Position numbers and translations under genes: made by a program. A DNA stretch of 64,000 bases from Conchocele bisecta (taxonomy: Eukaryota; Mollusca; Bivalvia; Lucinida; Thyasiridae), in the NCBI GenBank assembly GCA_029237695.1, contig CM055271.1, positions 83,773,488-83,837,487 on the forward strand, read 5' to 3'. Shown here one piece after another: positions 22,662-33,358 of the stretch. How positions within the stretch are numbered: position 1 is the stretch's first letter; every line of letters starts with the position of its first letter. The notes beneath the pieces are model-generated. The model was not told where the DNA came from and made no database searches. It worked only from the letters and a program-made list of their open reading frames with translations.

Positions 22662-22664
22662 TTA
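22662..22664. repeat. 3-bp target duplication TTA, left copy
   Basis: TTA here and at 28335-28337. The right arm holds the empty site CCTGGTTAACCAACG at 43414-43428. Confidence 0.82.
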
Positions 22665-23259
22665 TAGTCCAATAATTATAGTTATTTTTTTCAAAGTAAG
22701 GAAATTTTCGTTAACAAGCTAATTTTTTCGGAATAAATTCCAGAAAAATATACTGAACAACACAAAAAAAGTCCCCGGGTTTTCAGCCGGTGCTTCCAAA
22801 ATGGCCACCAAAATGGTCGCCAAATCATGCATTTTACTGTTATATATTGAAAAAAAATATAAAAAATATTTTCCATCTTTTGAAAAATATAAAATATTTC
22901 ACTGAGGAACTTATTAAATAAAGCTACTTTTTTAGGAACATTTTTTCAAGATGGATGGTAAAATGGCCGCCAAATCACACATTTTACTGATTAATATGGA
23001 AAAAAATATGAAAAAGGTTATCCATATGCTGAAAAAATATATAATATAACGCGAAGAAAGATATCAAATAATGCTATTTTCTGACTAACGTTTTCTTCAA
23101 GATGGATGGTAAATATATATGGCCCTCTAAATGGTTGCCAAATTATATGTATTAGAATTTATATGTATATCTATTTCTTTAACACCGTTAATAAAATATT
23201 CTGATGATCGTACGACATATCCCCGTATTTCCCATCGGAACTGTCTAAAATATTTTTTC

Positions 23260-23271
23260 AAAATGGCTGCC
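23260..23271. repeat. 12-bp SINE target duplication, left copy
   Basis: AAAATGGCTGCC, repeated at 23744-23755. The opposite TIR has the sequence once (complement near 27977-27988, one mismatch). Confidence 0.85.
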
Positions 23272-23743
23272 GCCCCGTACAGGCACCGGGGCGGGATCAA
23301 CTGATCCTGAGAATAGTGCTGCAGTAGCCATTGCTTGTCGTAAAAGGCGACTAAACTGGCTTAACGATTGGGTTCATACTTTCCGGAACCCACTATACCG
23401 GATTTGGCCCTCATGTACATTTTTGGCTTTCTTGTATGTGAGAGTTGAGTCGGGCTATGCCCCATATATAAAAGTAAGATTAGCGCTAATCCTATTACTT
23501 TTAGGGGATGGGATAAATGATGTGGTGTGGCGAGGGCCTGGCACCAGATCAGGTTGTTCTAATTTCAGGACTGAATATATATTTTGATTGTAAATATTGA
23601 GTTCTGAAGTTGGGATTTACCCCCCTCGGACAGGTGGATACGGGACTCGACCCCGTTGACCCGTCTGCGTGTAGACTCCCTGAGGCTTGTACCTCTATGT
23701 CAGAAAAGCGGACGTTAAACCCTATTCACTCACTCACTCACTC
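23272..23743 (-). mobile_element. SINE, full length with target duplications
   Basis: Read on the minus strand, it begins with a GAGT microsatellite and AATAGGGTTTAACGTCCGC. It carries GGGGTCGAGTCCCG (box B-like) and ends near GCCTGTACGGGGC. Perfect 12-bp duplications flank it, and the other TIR of the host element is the empty site. It therefore inserted after the host transposon. A second copy lies on the plus strand at 60310-60782. Its 64-codon ORF at 23610 is not a gene. Confidence 0.82.
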
Positions 23744-24168
23744 AAAATGGCTGCCAAGATGGCCACCAAATAGTGTTTTTATGACTATATATATATATAT
23801 TTAAATAGCTTGTAAACATATATTTCATGTAGTAGTATTCATTTATTATAGTGACACATGTGAACAAGCATACATATATATTCATTTACATAGCATATGT
23901 TATCTGAAGGCATACATGTATATGATATGCTGTTCAGCACCCAGCCATATGTTGACTTACGAGTCACTTCTTTGAATATAATAAATAATGACAACCGGTT
24001 GTATTAGGTTAATGAACCCATTTCATACCACATGCATGGTATAACGACCCTTTCCCATCTCAATATAAGTGCGCATGTCCTACCCGCCCATGTCAACCAT
24101 CCCGATTTGACGGTTCACTGAACGTTCACCACATGAACAAGAGGTGGGGGCAAGACAATAAGGTCTGA

Positions 24169-26525
24169 ATGTGGTATGAAATGAGGTCATACAATGAGTG
24201 TATACTGACTGATACATCGAACTTTGACTATTTTACCACAATGATGGGTAGTGTGTTGTTGACGACAGATGGCTTCCCAGAAGATGTTGGAAGCGAATGC
24301 ATAAGGACTTTGTATGCATCACTGCTTCACAGTAACCATGATCACGATAAGGTTGTGGATGAAAAGTATGTACAACAAATTGCTGACAGGATTTCAGAAC
24401 TGTGTGGCACTGCATCTAGCAGTAATCGAACAGGCAAACTTTGGTATCGATCATTCGTATGTTCATACGGGCCGAGAGGACGGGTGACTGGCTACTCCAT
24501 CTATACTTATTCGACGGATGCTGCCACATTTTCATGCAGCGGGACATCTGGCATATGCCAAGTCAGCTCATCTGTATGTCCAACAAATGGAGAAGCTTGA
24601 TAACCTAATGTCAGCGGATGAGTACAAGCAGTACACAGAGAAGGGTTATTTCACAATACGGCAAATTTTGGAATGGCGTGTTTACAGATCAAACGATTGA
24701 GCAGTTCCTTATGCGACAACTCAATACATCTGGTGGCATGACACGGGGTCGCGGAATGACTGATAGTACATTGACAACATGGGTCCACGCACTCCCCCGA
24801 TGTGTCCCAATTTGTGATGCACTGGAGAAGTTCAGTTCACTGATGTGCAAATGGTAACGTCAGAACAGCACAAAGATCTACGGCCATCAAACCAAATAAA
24901 GGACACCGCGGATCTCTGTCGCTTTACTGAATGGATGGAAGCTCATCCGCCCTTTGCTGATCGAGATTCGAACGTATTGATGAACGTTGCCACTGGGATT
25001 GTAGCTGACGCGACAGTTAACTGCGACTCCGCTGTCTAGATAGGTCAGCAGGCGATGGCGAACATGACAGGAAAGACATTCGCCGACGTCACTACGTCGC
25101 AAGGATAAGGTGAAATCACTAGCTGCCATGAGAAACATCGTAAATGTGCGTGGTAACGATGTCGTAGTAAATCCGGATATGCTTTTCAATCGGATAACCT
25201 GCATTCTCAACACAAGTTCAGAGCTTGATACGTTTCTACAGTATGAGTTGGCTCCACAACCCCCATCGCTCTTCTTAGATGGTCAAAAACAGCAAAGAAT
25301 GCACTGGAAACAATGTTGAAGTCCTTGGTTGTCGGCCTAGACGATTCCTGAAGATGCTGTTTTCGTGCTAGATGGAGGTCATCTGCTACACTCAGTAGTT
25401 TGACCACAGCCAACAACATATTCGGATGTCTGCTATTGTTACACAACTACGTTCTTCAGCACTACAAACAGGGAACAACGTAGTATTCGACGGATAGACG
25501 GAGTTATGTCAACCAAGTTAGTAGAGCAGAAACCGCCGAGCAAAATCCTGCTCATCTGCAAACATCCTGGTGTCACCAAATTTGCCGACCACCACAACAC
25601 AAAACGCATTCCTTGCAAACAGCATCAACAAAACATGTCTTATTCACACATTGACACCAATTCTGCAAAATGCAGGTGTGAATGTAAAACAAGCTGAGTC
25701 AGATGCGGACACTCTGATTGTGCAAACAGCCATTGAAGAATCAACCATGAGCCATACACCAGATATAGTTTTTGGCACCGATACCGATCTATTAGTCATG
25801 CTTGTGGCTCGGTCGACTTGTTCATAGCAACTTTATATGCTATGCCAGGGTAAACAACCAACACTCTTCAGCATTGCAGAACTGCAGGATGCACTGGGGC
25901 CCCTAGCAAAGCACTTGCTATTCATACATGCAGTCACAGGTTGTGACGCAACGTCTGCGCTGTACTGTACAATCAGGGAAAGCGAAAAGCCTTGAAGATT
26001 TCACGTGCCACTAGTGAATTGCATATTCACATGGATGTGTTCAATCGGGTGTCCAGCACCCACGAACAAGTTGCTATTGCAGGCGAACGATTTCTTCTTG
26101 CGTTGTACGGTGCTGAGAAGTTCACATCATTAAACGAGTAACGCCACGTACAAACGAGGTGTAGCGAGGCCATCACTCAGTGGTAGTTTCCGACTATCCA
26201 GCCTGCCACCAACAAGTGCTGCAGCTCGTCAACATTCTTACCGCGTGTACCTGCAGGTCCAAGAATGAATGGGACGCAAAGTTGTCCCAATCGACTGGGG
26301 TTGGCAATCGAATGACCAAGGTCTTATTCCGATCCCTACTGATCAGCCCGTAGCACCACATAAGTTGATAAACTTTGTCACCTGTGCCTGCAAGTCCGGC
26401 TGTGGAAGGCATGCGGCTGCAGGAAGGTCGGTATGGTGTGCTCCGATATGTGTACCAATTGCATGGGTGCATGCTTCAATGCACCGGACATAGAATTTGC
26501 TGAAGGCACACTAGCGGTCAACTGA
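24169..26525 (+). pseudogene. Decayed transposon gene with PIN/XPG-like and CXC motifs
   Basis: Coding traces hop among three frames. In order: KSAHLYVQQMEKL (about 24555), EKGYFTIRQ (24640), TSGGMTRGRGMTDSTL (24730), VADATVNCDSA (25000), MLFNRITCI (25180), an acidic stretch ESDADTLIVQTA (25697), FGTDTDLLVML (25770), HAVTGCDATSALY (25926), and a C-terminal cysteine cluster (26378-26490) ending EGTLAVN and TGA. The two acidic motifs fit the metal site of PIN/FEN1/XPG-like nucleases, and the cysteine spacing resembles a CXC or Cys8 cluster. I recognise this layout from proteins repeated in many cnidarian and molluscan genomes. At least six frameshifts and some nonsense codons make it dead. Its N-terminal part lies inside the left TIR. 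Confidence 0.78.
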
Positions 26526-27479
26526 GTAAATTGGCTGAACCCAGCAAGCAAACGACGTTTTTGTGTCACTGTCATTTCAGCGTAAAGCTAAAATCGTAGC
26601 GCACACGGAAGTGTATGAACATGTACTGTAACGATACATTGGTCAATCGCATATATGTACTTAACTTTAACAGAACTTATTATTAGAATTGGCCAATGTT
26701 TTAATTTGGTGGTCCTACTTAGTTCATTGGTGACCCGTTCAGTAAAGTATTCTCAATCACGTGTTTATGTAAAATAACAGAATCAATTTGTCTACCATCT
26801 TGATAGTACGTACTATTTATGAATACTCCCGAAAATATGTAATCGCATACCCGGGACTTGCTTAACTTGCGGAATTTTCCGAATACATATATATACGTGT
26901 CACAATTTTTTATTAAGAAAAAAGACACAATATATATATATGGCGGCCATATTGTCCGCCATATTCAAGCCAACTGCGCCAGAACATCCGAACCTTAATT
27001 TGTGGCTCATTGTAGTAGAACTATGTTATATTTCTGCCATACATGACAGACAAGTAGAATAAGAAACTTACGTGCTATTTTCATGTCCCTTTTATCAACG
27101 CATTAGGGAAACTTACATTTTCGCATGTTTCTCTAATAATTGCTACGAAAGCATGTCGACGCAGGAAAACTTACATTAATGATGAGTAAACCAGATACTA
27201 TTAGGAAAACATGCACATTTCTAAGAAGAAGCTATGAATAAACGAGCAACTGCCATGTACATATAATTGGGTCGTTTGCTGAATTACATGTACTGTTTTA
27301 TATTTCTATGTAAATATAATTGTTTCACCATATGACCAGTATGGACCGGATCATTCAACGAGTACGAGTAGTATGATCGGAGACTATACTGACCAACATT
27401 CAAATAATGATGTTAAAGATCAATCACGAGCAGTGAGGATACTGGCTGCCCGTGTATGTTCACGGGCCTGCCCGTATTC
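26526..27479. other. Transposon interior, non-coding
   Basis: AT-rich sequence between the dead gene and the right TIR. I see no ORF, no repeat end and no second gene. Confidence 0.6.
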
Positions 27480-28334
27480 ACACTACCCATCATTGTGGTA
27501 AAATAGCCAAAGTTCGATGTATCAGTCAGTATACACTCATTTTATGACCTCATTTCATACCACATGCAGACCTTATTGTCTTGCCCCATCTCTTGTTCAT
27601 GTGGTGAACATTCAGTGAACCGTCAAATCGGGATGGTTGACATGGGCGGGTAGGGACATGCGCACTTATATTTAGATGGGAAAGGGTCGTTATACCATGC
27701 ATGGTATGAAATGGGTTCATTAACCTAATACAACCGGTTGTCATTATTTATTATATTCAAAGAAGTGACTCGTAAGTCAACATAATGGCTGGGTGCTGAA
27801 CAGCATATCATATACATGTATGCCTTCAGATAACATATGTTATGTAAAGAATATATATATTTAGCTTGTTCACATGTGTCACTATAATAAATGAATACCA
27901 CATGAAATATATTTTTACAAGCTATTTAAATATATATATATGTAGTCATAAAAACACTATTTGGTGGCCATCTTGGCGGCCATTTTGAAGGAATATTTTA
28001 GACAGTTCCGATGGGAAATACGGGGATATGTCGTACGATCTTCAGAATATTTTATTAACGGTGTTAAAGAAATAGATATATATATAAAATGTAATACATA
28101 TAATTTGGCGGCCATTTTGAGGGCTATATTTACCATCCATCTTGAAAAAAACGTTAGTCAAATATAACAGTAAAATGCTTGATTTGGCGACAATTTTGGC
28201 GGCCATTTTGGAAGCACCGGCTGAAAATCCGGGGACTTCTTTTGTGTTGTTCAGTATATTTTTCTGGAATTTATACCGAAAAAATTAGCTTGTTAACGAA
28301 AATTTCCTTGCCAAATTCTAAAATGCCTGGACTA

Positions 28335-28337
28335 TTA
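28335..28337. repeat. 3-bp target duplication TTA, right copy
   Basis: Followed by ACCAGGTTAATGTC, which continues the homology to 43405-43419 in the right arm. Confidence 0.82.
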
Positions 28338-28758
28338 ACCAGGTTAATGTCGCAGTCAAATTAATAATCTTCTCGTACAAAGTTTAGTGAAAATGGCCCC
28401 TAGAAATAAATAAACTTTATTTATATCTACACACATTTTCACCTCTATATTCTATTCATATACATGTACAATATTTTCGATACTACATTATAATTAAGTT
28501 ACACAATTTATTAAAACTGTTTATTTTCTATGTTGCTTTATTGCTTGTTAATTTGTTCCTTTGAAAAATGTTGTTTTGAAAAAATATGTTGAACGATATT
28601 CATTCAAAGTGTGTGTTCGTGGTTTATGAAGTACCGTATCGTTCAACATATCATATTGATCCTAATATATGCGCTGTGGCACGATGCAAAACACAAATCG
28701 AGCGCGTTAATTAGGGTTCTCAATATTCATTGGGTGCAACTCGTCACATACACCTTAC

Positions 28759-29047
28759 CAGTAGCCTATTTCACCAACATTGCAAAGTATACTTTCAGGG
28801 AGAAATTTTCCATTTTAGGATAAATTTATTAATTTTTATTATACTGAATTTATTACATTATCACAGCCATTTGGCTGTGATAATGTAATAAATTCAGTAT
28901 AATAATTCTGCATACTTTTAATCATCAAATATATGCAACGGTTAGTTCTATATGAAATAATGCATTTCGGGAAAAATAAATGATTACTCCCTCAAAGTAT
29001 ACTTTGCTACATAAGTGTACTTAGCAATTTTGATGAAATCGGCTACA
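28759..29047. mobile_element. Palindrome-cored MITE, complete
   Basis: Ends are CAGTAGCCTATTTCACCAAC and the complement of GATGAAATCGGCTACAG, each followed inward by a CTTTGAGGGAG-type word. The core at about 28840-28903 is a perfect hairpin of about 30-bp arms built on ATTATCACAGCC. The mirror is 42787-43072. Confidence 0.8.
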
Positions 29048-29051
29048 GTAA

Positions 29052-29333
29052 TCAATACTTGTGGTGTGATAATATTCCTGGCTTTTTAAAATGCACTTTC
29101 GCCCACAAGTATCGATGTTTGTTTGGTATGACTGGTAACCGTTTTTCACTTGGGAAGATGTGTATCACGATACATATCTGTATATATGACAATTCGGCCC
29201 GATGGGACTTTGTCCCTTGACATTTTGGTCCGATAACATGAATACAACATGCGCGTATACTATGATGAATATTAATGCAGAAAGCTTGAAGAAAATAGCT
29301 GACCAGTTTCATATTAAACACATCAACTGGCAC
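29052..29333 (-). CDS. 93-codon ORF conserved in both arms, function unknown
   Basis: It starts MPVDVFNMKLVSYFLQAFC and ends GILSHHKY. The mirror copy at 42502-42783 has the same length, start and stop, with about eight residue changes. Equal length over sequence roughly 5 percent diverged is mildly suggestive, but there is no domain and both ends border repeats (a SINE fragment and a MITE). It may be chance. Confidence 0.22.
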   Translation of the reverse strand: MPVDVFNMKLVSYFLQAFCINIHHSIRACCIHVIGPKCQGTKSHRAELSYIQICIVIHIFPSEKRLPVIPNKHRYLWAKVHFKKPGILSHHKY

Positions 29334-29334
29334 C

Positions 29335-29520
29335 AGGTCGGGTTATTCCAATTTCAGGGCTGAATATATCTTTTCTCGATGTAAATATTCCGTTCTGATT
29401 TGGGGATTTTCCCCCTAATGCAGCAGGTTAAAGCAGGATCAGACCCATTTGCCCGGCCTTACTGTTACATGACCATAGCTGTTGATAGGCCGTTAAACAC
29501 CAATAAACAAACCAAATAAA
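29335..29520 (-). mobile_element. SINE fragment
   Basis: On the minus strand it reads TTTGTTTATTGGTGTTTAAC, then CGGGCAAATGGGTCTGATCC (degenerate box B), ending near CTGGTGCC. The mirror is 42366-42505. Confidence 0.6.
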
Positions 29521-29855
29521 CGCATCAAATGTAAAAAAATATTTAAATGCAAGTACTTTTTCATCAATAACAAGTCGCCTCCCTAAACATTTTGTAGGGA
29601 AAATACAATTCTTTAATAGAATATTATCATGGGTGCTAAAAATAGATTTTTAAAACATACTTTGAGTTTTCAAAATCTAACATTTGTTTTCTTACCTGAT
29701 TTCCAAGCCGTCCAGCCAGGTTTTGGAGTCCTATTTCCTTGTTTTCTTTCTCCATCCCCAGCTCCTTTTCGCCCCATGTTAAATTCCTATAGGAAAACTT
29801 TTTTTAGCTTTGCTTTTTAGCAATAAAATCAATATTTGAGGGAATTAAAATAAAA
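29521..29855. repeat. Inner end of the left arm with a TTTAACATGGGG unit
   Basis: The minus strand reads TTTAACATGGGGCGAAAAGG and later CAGGTAAGA, as does 42122-42220 on the plus strand. Homology to the right arm runs to the first N. Confidence 0.7.
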
Positions 29856-30355
29856 NNNNNNNNNNNNNNNNNNNNNNNNNNNNNNNNNNNNNNNNNNNNN
29901 NNNNNNNNNNNNNNNNNNNNNNNNNNNNNNNNNNNNNNNNNNNNNNNNNNNNNNNNNNNNNNNNNNNNNNNNNNNNNNNNNNNNNNNNNNNNNNNNNNNN
30001 NNNNNNNNNNNNNNNNNNNNNNNNNNNNNNNNNNNNNNNNNNNNNNNNNNNNNNNNNNNNNNNNNNNNNNNNNNNNNNNNNNNNNNNNNNNNNNNNNNNN
30101 NNNNNNNNNNNNNNNNNNNNNNNNNNNNNNNNNNNNNNNNNNNNNNNNNNNNNNNNNNNNNNNNNNNNNNNNNNNNNNNNNNNNNNNNNNNNNNNNNNNN
30201 NNNNNNNNNNNNNNNNNNNNNNNNNNNNNNNNNNNNNNNNNNNNNNNNNNNNNNNNNNNNNNNNNNNNNNNNNNNNNNNNNNNNNNNNNNNNNNNNNNNN
30301 NNNNNNNNNNNNNNNNNNNNNNNNNNNNNNNNNNNNNNNNNNNNNNNNNNNNNNN
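29856..30355. other. Assembly gap, 500 N
   Basis: Exactly 500 N at the inner edge of the left arm. It hides the junction between arm and spacer and cuts the large minus-strand gene that follows. Confidence 0.99.
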
Positions 30356-32286
30356 GCCAAATGTTTTCTCTGTTTTTGGGATGTTTTGGAATCCTAGTAC
30401 CTCCACGTGGGCTGGAACAAACGGGTTTTCCATGTCTACCCATAGATCTAGAAGTTTTGTAGATTTCTTGTGCATGCGAAACTCTGTACTAGCTTCGTGT
30501 AGTGGTTGCCGTAGTTTTTCTATCTTTTCTTCTAGTAGGGCTTTCCTGTCGGACACTTCTTCCAACCTCTCTCGGGCTTCTTTCTGCCGCAGAACTATCT
30601 GCTCCCACTCCTCCCGCTTCCTCTCCCTGGCGGGCCTCCCTATTGATTTCTACGTGTGCTCTCCAGTTGTTTTCTACTAGTAGTAGTTTTTCTTCTGCTA
30701 GTCTTGCAATTCTGTCTCGTGTGGATAGTAGGCATGTTTCTCTTGTTGTGTCTATCTTCTCTATTGGAAATGGTATCCCTGTTCTGTTCCCGTGCCAATA
30801 CTTTTTGTTCCATTGCCAACGCACGAACTCTGTGTCCACTAGTGGGCGAATACCCTCGCTAGGTTCTGGAGTTTCCTTTGTATGTCTTCCAAACGGTGCT
30901 TTGCTTCTCGCTAGATATGTTCCCCCTTCTGTTTTTCTATATGTTTGCAAGGTTGTACCTACACCATCTTCGTCCTGGTCCAATACTACCGCGTGTATAG
31001 GGAGTCCTACAAATCCAAATGCAGATACCCATAGAGGTACATATGTTTTTTCCAATGTGTATATCTTGATCTTGGTATGTTTTTGTATACCCCACATAGC
31101 CTTCGTGTCCCCGAGTGTCCCCAATATATAGCATATAGTGTTTTTGTTTGTTTCGATAGTAGAACTAGGTTGCAGTGTATAGATTCGCTATAGCCTTCCA
31201 CTGCTTCTCGAGTGTTTGTTCCCAAAAAAGCTTCTCGTCTTCTGGATCCCCCATTTTCCGTATGTGTTGTACCGCTTGGTTTGCAAGATCTAGAGAAATA
31301 TCTTCTGCCTGTACTCCGTATAGAGACACCTCTACCCTACATATTCCCTTTTGTTGTACTAGTGGATGCGCAAATGTTTTTCCTAGTCTAGAATCTGGAC
31401 AATCGCAGTAGTTTGCCACGTTGTTCCCCATACTGTCGAGGACGCCTGCACATTCCATCTGGCATACAAATTTGTTGTAGAATTTTCCTCTCCAAAGAGA
31501 TCCGACTGGTGGATCTGGAACTAGAATGGATATACAGTTGGATCCTACACTGTCTACATTGTCTAGAATACTGCAATCTCCTTCCCAATTGTTTTGTAGG
31601 TGGGTTTCCAAAATATTTCTATCTAGTGTACCTGCGTAGTCTCTTGTACAATCTATTGCATACAGTCCTATACCGTCTAGTCGAAGGCTTTCTAGAAAGT
31701 TCGGAAGTTTTTCGAAAAGTTCCCTATTTCTACATTGGCTACATCTAGTTTCGCTACTACTATAGCTTCTGGTTCTTGGTTTGTTGATGTTTTCTTTTGA
31801 ATACGTCTAGAACGGTTCTATCCATCTCTAGAATTTTTGCACATGTTCTTCTATATAGTGTGTTGTGTCTCCGAAATATCTGGATGTGGCTACTATGCGT
31901 ACTTGTATGCTATCTGGTAGTCCTACTACGTGTGCGTGGGCACGAATGTTGGAAAGAATTGTTTTTGCAATTGGTCCCTGCCGCGGATACAGATCTAGAT
32001 CCTGCTTGTGTTGTGGAGATTTGATTTTCTGCTAGTAGTGTCCATACATACATATCGTCTACAAATACTTCGGAAACTGGTTCCAGATGGGTGCGAATTC
32101 CCTCTCCCTGTGCTAGATTTTCCGATCCTTCTGGTACTTCTATCGTTGGGGTGTAGCAGACTGTGGATATGTCGCTTGCCAAGTTGTTGTCGTATATATT
32201 TTGATGAGTACGTGTTTGTCTGTCCGCTCTCCTACGGAGCGTATTCCCATATCTTTTGCTGTTGCGAACTTTGTTGTTTCTTGCAT
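30356..32286 (-). pseudogene. Large frameshifted gene of an unrecognised, virus- or plasmid-like block
   Basis: From an ATG at 32284-32286, coding sequence continues through all three frames to the gap, more than 600 codons. Frame changes fall near 32195, 31985, 31835, 31765, 31720, 31165 and 30645. Apart from these shifts I see almost no nonsense codons. The middle part (31165-31730) holds IGLYAIDCTRDYAGTLDR and a later FYNKFVCQMECAGVLD followed by a Cys/Arg-rich strand. That pattern faintly recalls replication initiators, an unverified resemblance. The 3' part (30360-30800) is a strongly charged coiled coil. CTAG is greatly over-represented and leucine is often CTA, unlike the neighbours. 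The gene lies head to tail behind 32400-32753. The function is unknown to me. Confidence 0.6.
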
Positions 32287-32399
32287 TTTTGAGAAGTAGC
32301 TGAACTATATATAGCTGAATTTTTATGTTCAATTGGTTGTTTTTTTCATTTTTGAAACTGTCATAATTTTTTCGGCGCTCATCTTCGGCGGTAGAAATG

Positions 32400-32753
32400 T
32401 CAGAAAAATGGTAGAATGATTCTTTTCGTCTTTCTTGAGATTCTTGATTGCTCTGTATGGTGGTATTCCAATATCGTACATCGAGTACATATTTCATGTG
32501 GTAGCTGAACATAGTAGCCGAAAACATCCTCCATTTTGCCACCCTTATTACCAACTTCCTCCGCTTTGGATATGTCATTAAATGCCCCTCTTTTATAGGC
32601 GCGGGTAAACCGCTTCATAAACGCCTCATTCTTTGTGGCATTTATCAGCTTTGTCAACCCCCTAACTCTCAACCGTTTACTATAAGTAATCCCTAGAGAT
32701 TCGGCTTCTCTTCTCAAACTTTCTATTTCTGCTCTAGTTTCTGACGTTATCAT
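32400..32753 (-). CDS. Small basic protein, unrecognised, SAP/HeH-like N-terminus
   Basis: The 117-codon ORF begins MITSETRAEIESLRREAESL and is intact. Residues about 8-35 form an amphipathic pair of helices with a GI-YSK-turn and RGLTKLIN, reminiscent of SAP or HeH nucleic-acid-binding folds. The next 30 residues are rich in Arg and Lys. The last 30 residues may be out of frame if the indel pattern of the neighbour applies here too. It is divergent from the zinc-finger gene at 32869, with 115 bp between the starts. The motif ATGTTCAATTGG lies upstream of it (32790) and upstream of the large gene (32326), possibly a shared promoter element. Confidence 0.45.
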   Translation of the reverse strand: MITSETRAEIESLRREAESLGITYSKRLRVRGLTKLINATKNEAFMKRFTRAYKRGAFNDISKAEEVGNKGGKMEDVFGYYVQLPHEICTRCTILEYHHTEQSRISRKTKRIILPFF

Positions 32754-32868
32754 ATTTTCTGTAATATACTTTTGTATAACCTATAAAATTTATATGTTCA
32801 ATTGGTCTTGAAAACATTATGTTTTTTTTTCACTTCTAATTGAATATCATAAACATATACATATATAA

Positions 32869-33186
32869 TGGAGTGTGAGACTTGTTGTAAGACGTTTACG
32901 CGTAAAGAATATCTACGAAGGCATCTAGCGAGCGTAGAAAAATTCCTTGTGTCGCCCCCCGCAATTTCAATGCCCCAGATGCCCTTGTAAATTCATTAGT
33001 GCCCAAACTCTTTGTAGACATAAGCAACTACACTGTCAGGTGGCTACAGGTGAACGTGGTAGACTAGAGCTGGTAAAGAATTAATTGCTGATCTGCGAAA
33101 TAAATTATCTATATTGGAGGAGAAAAATGGGGTGTTGGAATATAAACTATCACTCGTGGGCACATTTAAATCAGAAACTTATTAGA
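32869..33186 (+). pseudogene. Two-finger C2H2 protein with C-terminal coiled coil, frameshifted
   Basis: It starts ATGGAGTGTGAG. The first part reads CETCCKTFTRKEYLRRHLAS (a C2H2 finger with one doubtful histidine). After a frame change near 32942 comes CPRCPCKFISAQTLCRHKQL followed by H. After another near 33080 comes a leucine-rich coiled-coil tail ending in TAG at 33184-33186. Cys-x2-Cys-x12-His-x3-5-His spacing supports zinc fingers. In a compact viral or plasmid block this would be a DNA-binding regulator, which is inference. Two indels and no nonsense repeat the decay style of the large minus-strand gene. Confidence 0.6.
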
Positions 33187-33358
33187 ATAAATTCATAAAT
33201 GGTGTCAAAAATAAATCCTTTTTAAGACTATTGTTTTATCTGTCAATTGGACGTGAAAAAAACATGATGTATTTATGACACCAATTTTGAATATTTCGTG
33301 GGACAATTTCCTCGTTAACTAATTTTTTTGATTTTTTGATTTTTTGGGTGGTGGGAAT
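33187..33358. promoter_or_regulatory. AT-rich spacer with recurring TTTTTTTCACGTC word
   Basis: The word CAATTGGACGTGAAAAAAAC (33237) occurs inverted at about 33434-33460 and in variant form at about 32793-32835. It brackets the gene block and the hairpins. A regulatory or replication role is a guess. Confidence 0.3.

Larger units (their letters stand above)
22665..28334 (+). mobile_element. 5.67-kb long-TIR DNA transposon, Academ-like
   Basis: The element starts TAGTCCA and ends TGGACTA, with TTA on both sides. The right-arm paralogue has the same flanks joined without it, which fixes both ends. Inverted terminal repeats are long: 27480-28334 (855 bp) pairs with 22665-24258, the left one being lengthened by a SINE and an internal repeat. 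It carries one decayed gene (24169-26525) with nuclease-like and cysteine-rich motifs. My best match is the Academ superfamily, remembered as encoding an XPG-type nuclease with a cysteine cluster and making 3-4 bp target duplications. PIF/Harbinger also makes TWA duplications, but its transposase is not seen. Confidence 0.8.
4308..29855. repeat. Left arm of a giant inverted duplication
   Basis: This segment is the reverse complement of 42054-55876, interrupted by later insertions. Collinear blocks are 4308-5119 with 54831-55876, about 13796-22664 with 43422-50990, and 28335-29855 with 42054-43419. Landmarks in mirrored order are a transmembrane exon, a HINE, a palindromic MITE, a cytoplasmic-tail exon, a second HINE and a 93-codon ORF. 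In the transmembrane exon I count roughly 20 differences in about 330 bases, so about 94 percent identity. The outer breakpoint falls inside an exon. The inner end is hidden by the gap at 29856. Between 5119 and 13796 this arm shares nothing I can see with the other. Confidence 0.92.

Noticed and set aside
22665..28334. PIF/Harbinger assignment of the long-TIR element
   Set aside because: The TTA duplication would fit, but no DDE transposase or Myb-like partner is seen, and the only gene has nuclease and cysteine-cluster motifs instead.
29804..30565. ORFs of 171-253 codons across the second gap
   Set aside because: Only the 70 or so residues outside the N run are real, and these are described within the large minus-strand pseudogene.
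30502..31131. 209-codon plus-strand ORF
   Set aside because: It is antisense to the charged minus-strand coding region and has the Ser/Leu-rich, low-information composition of a shadow frame.
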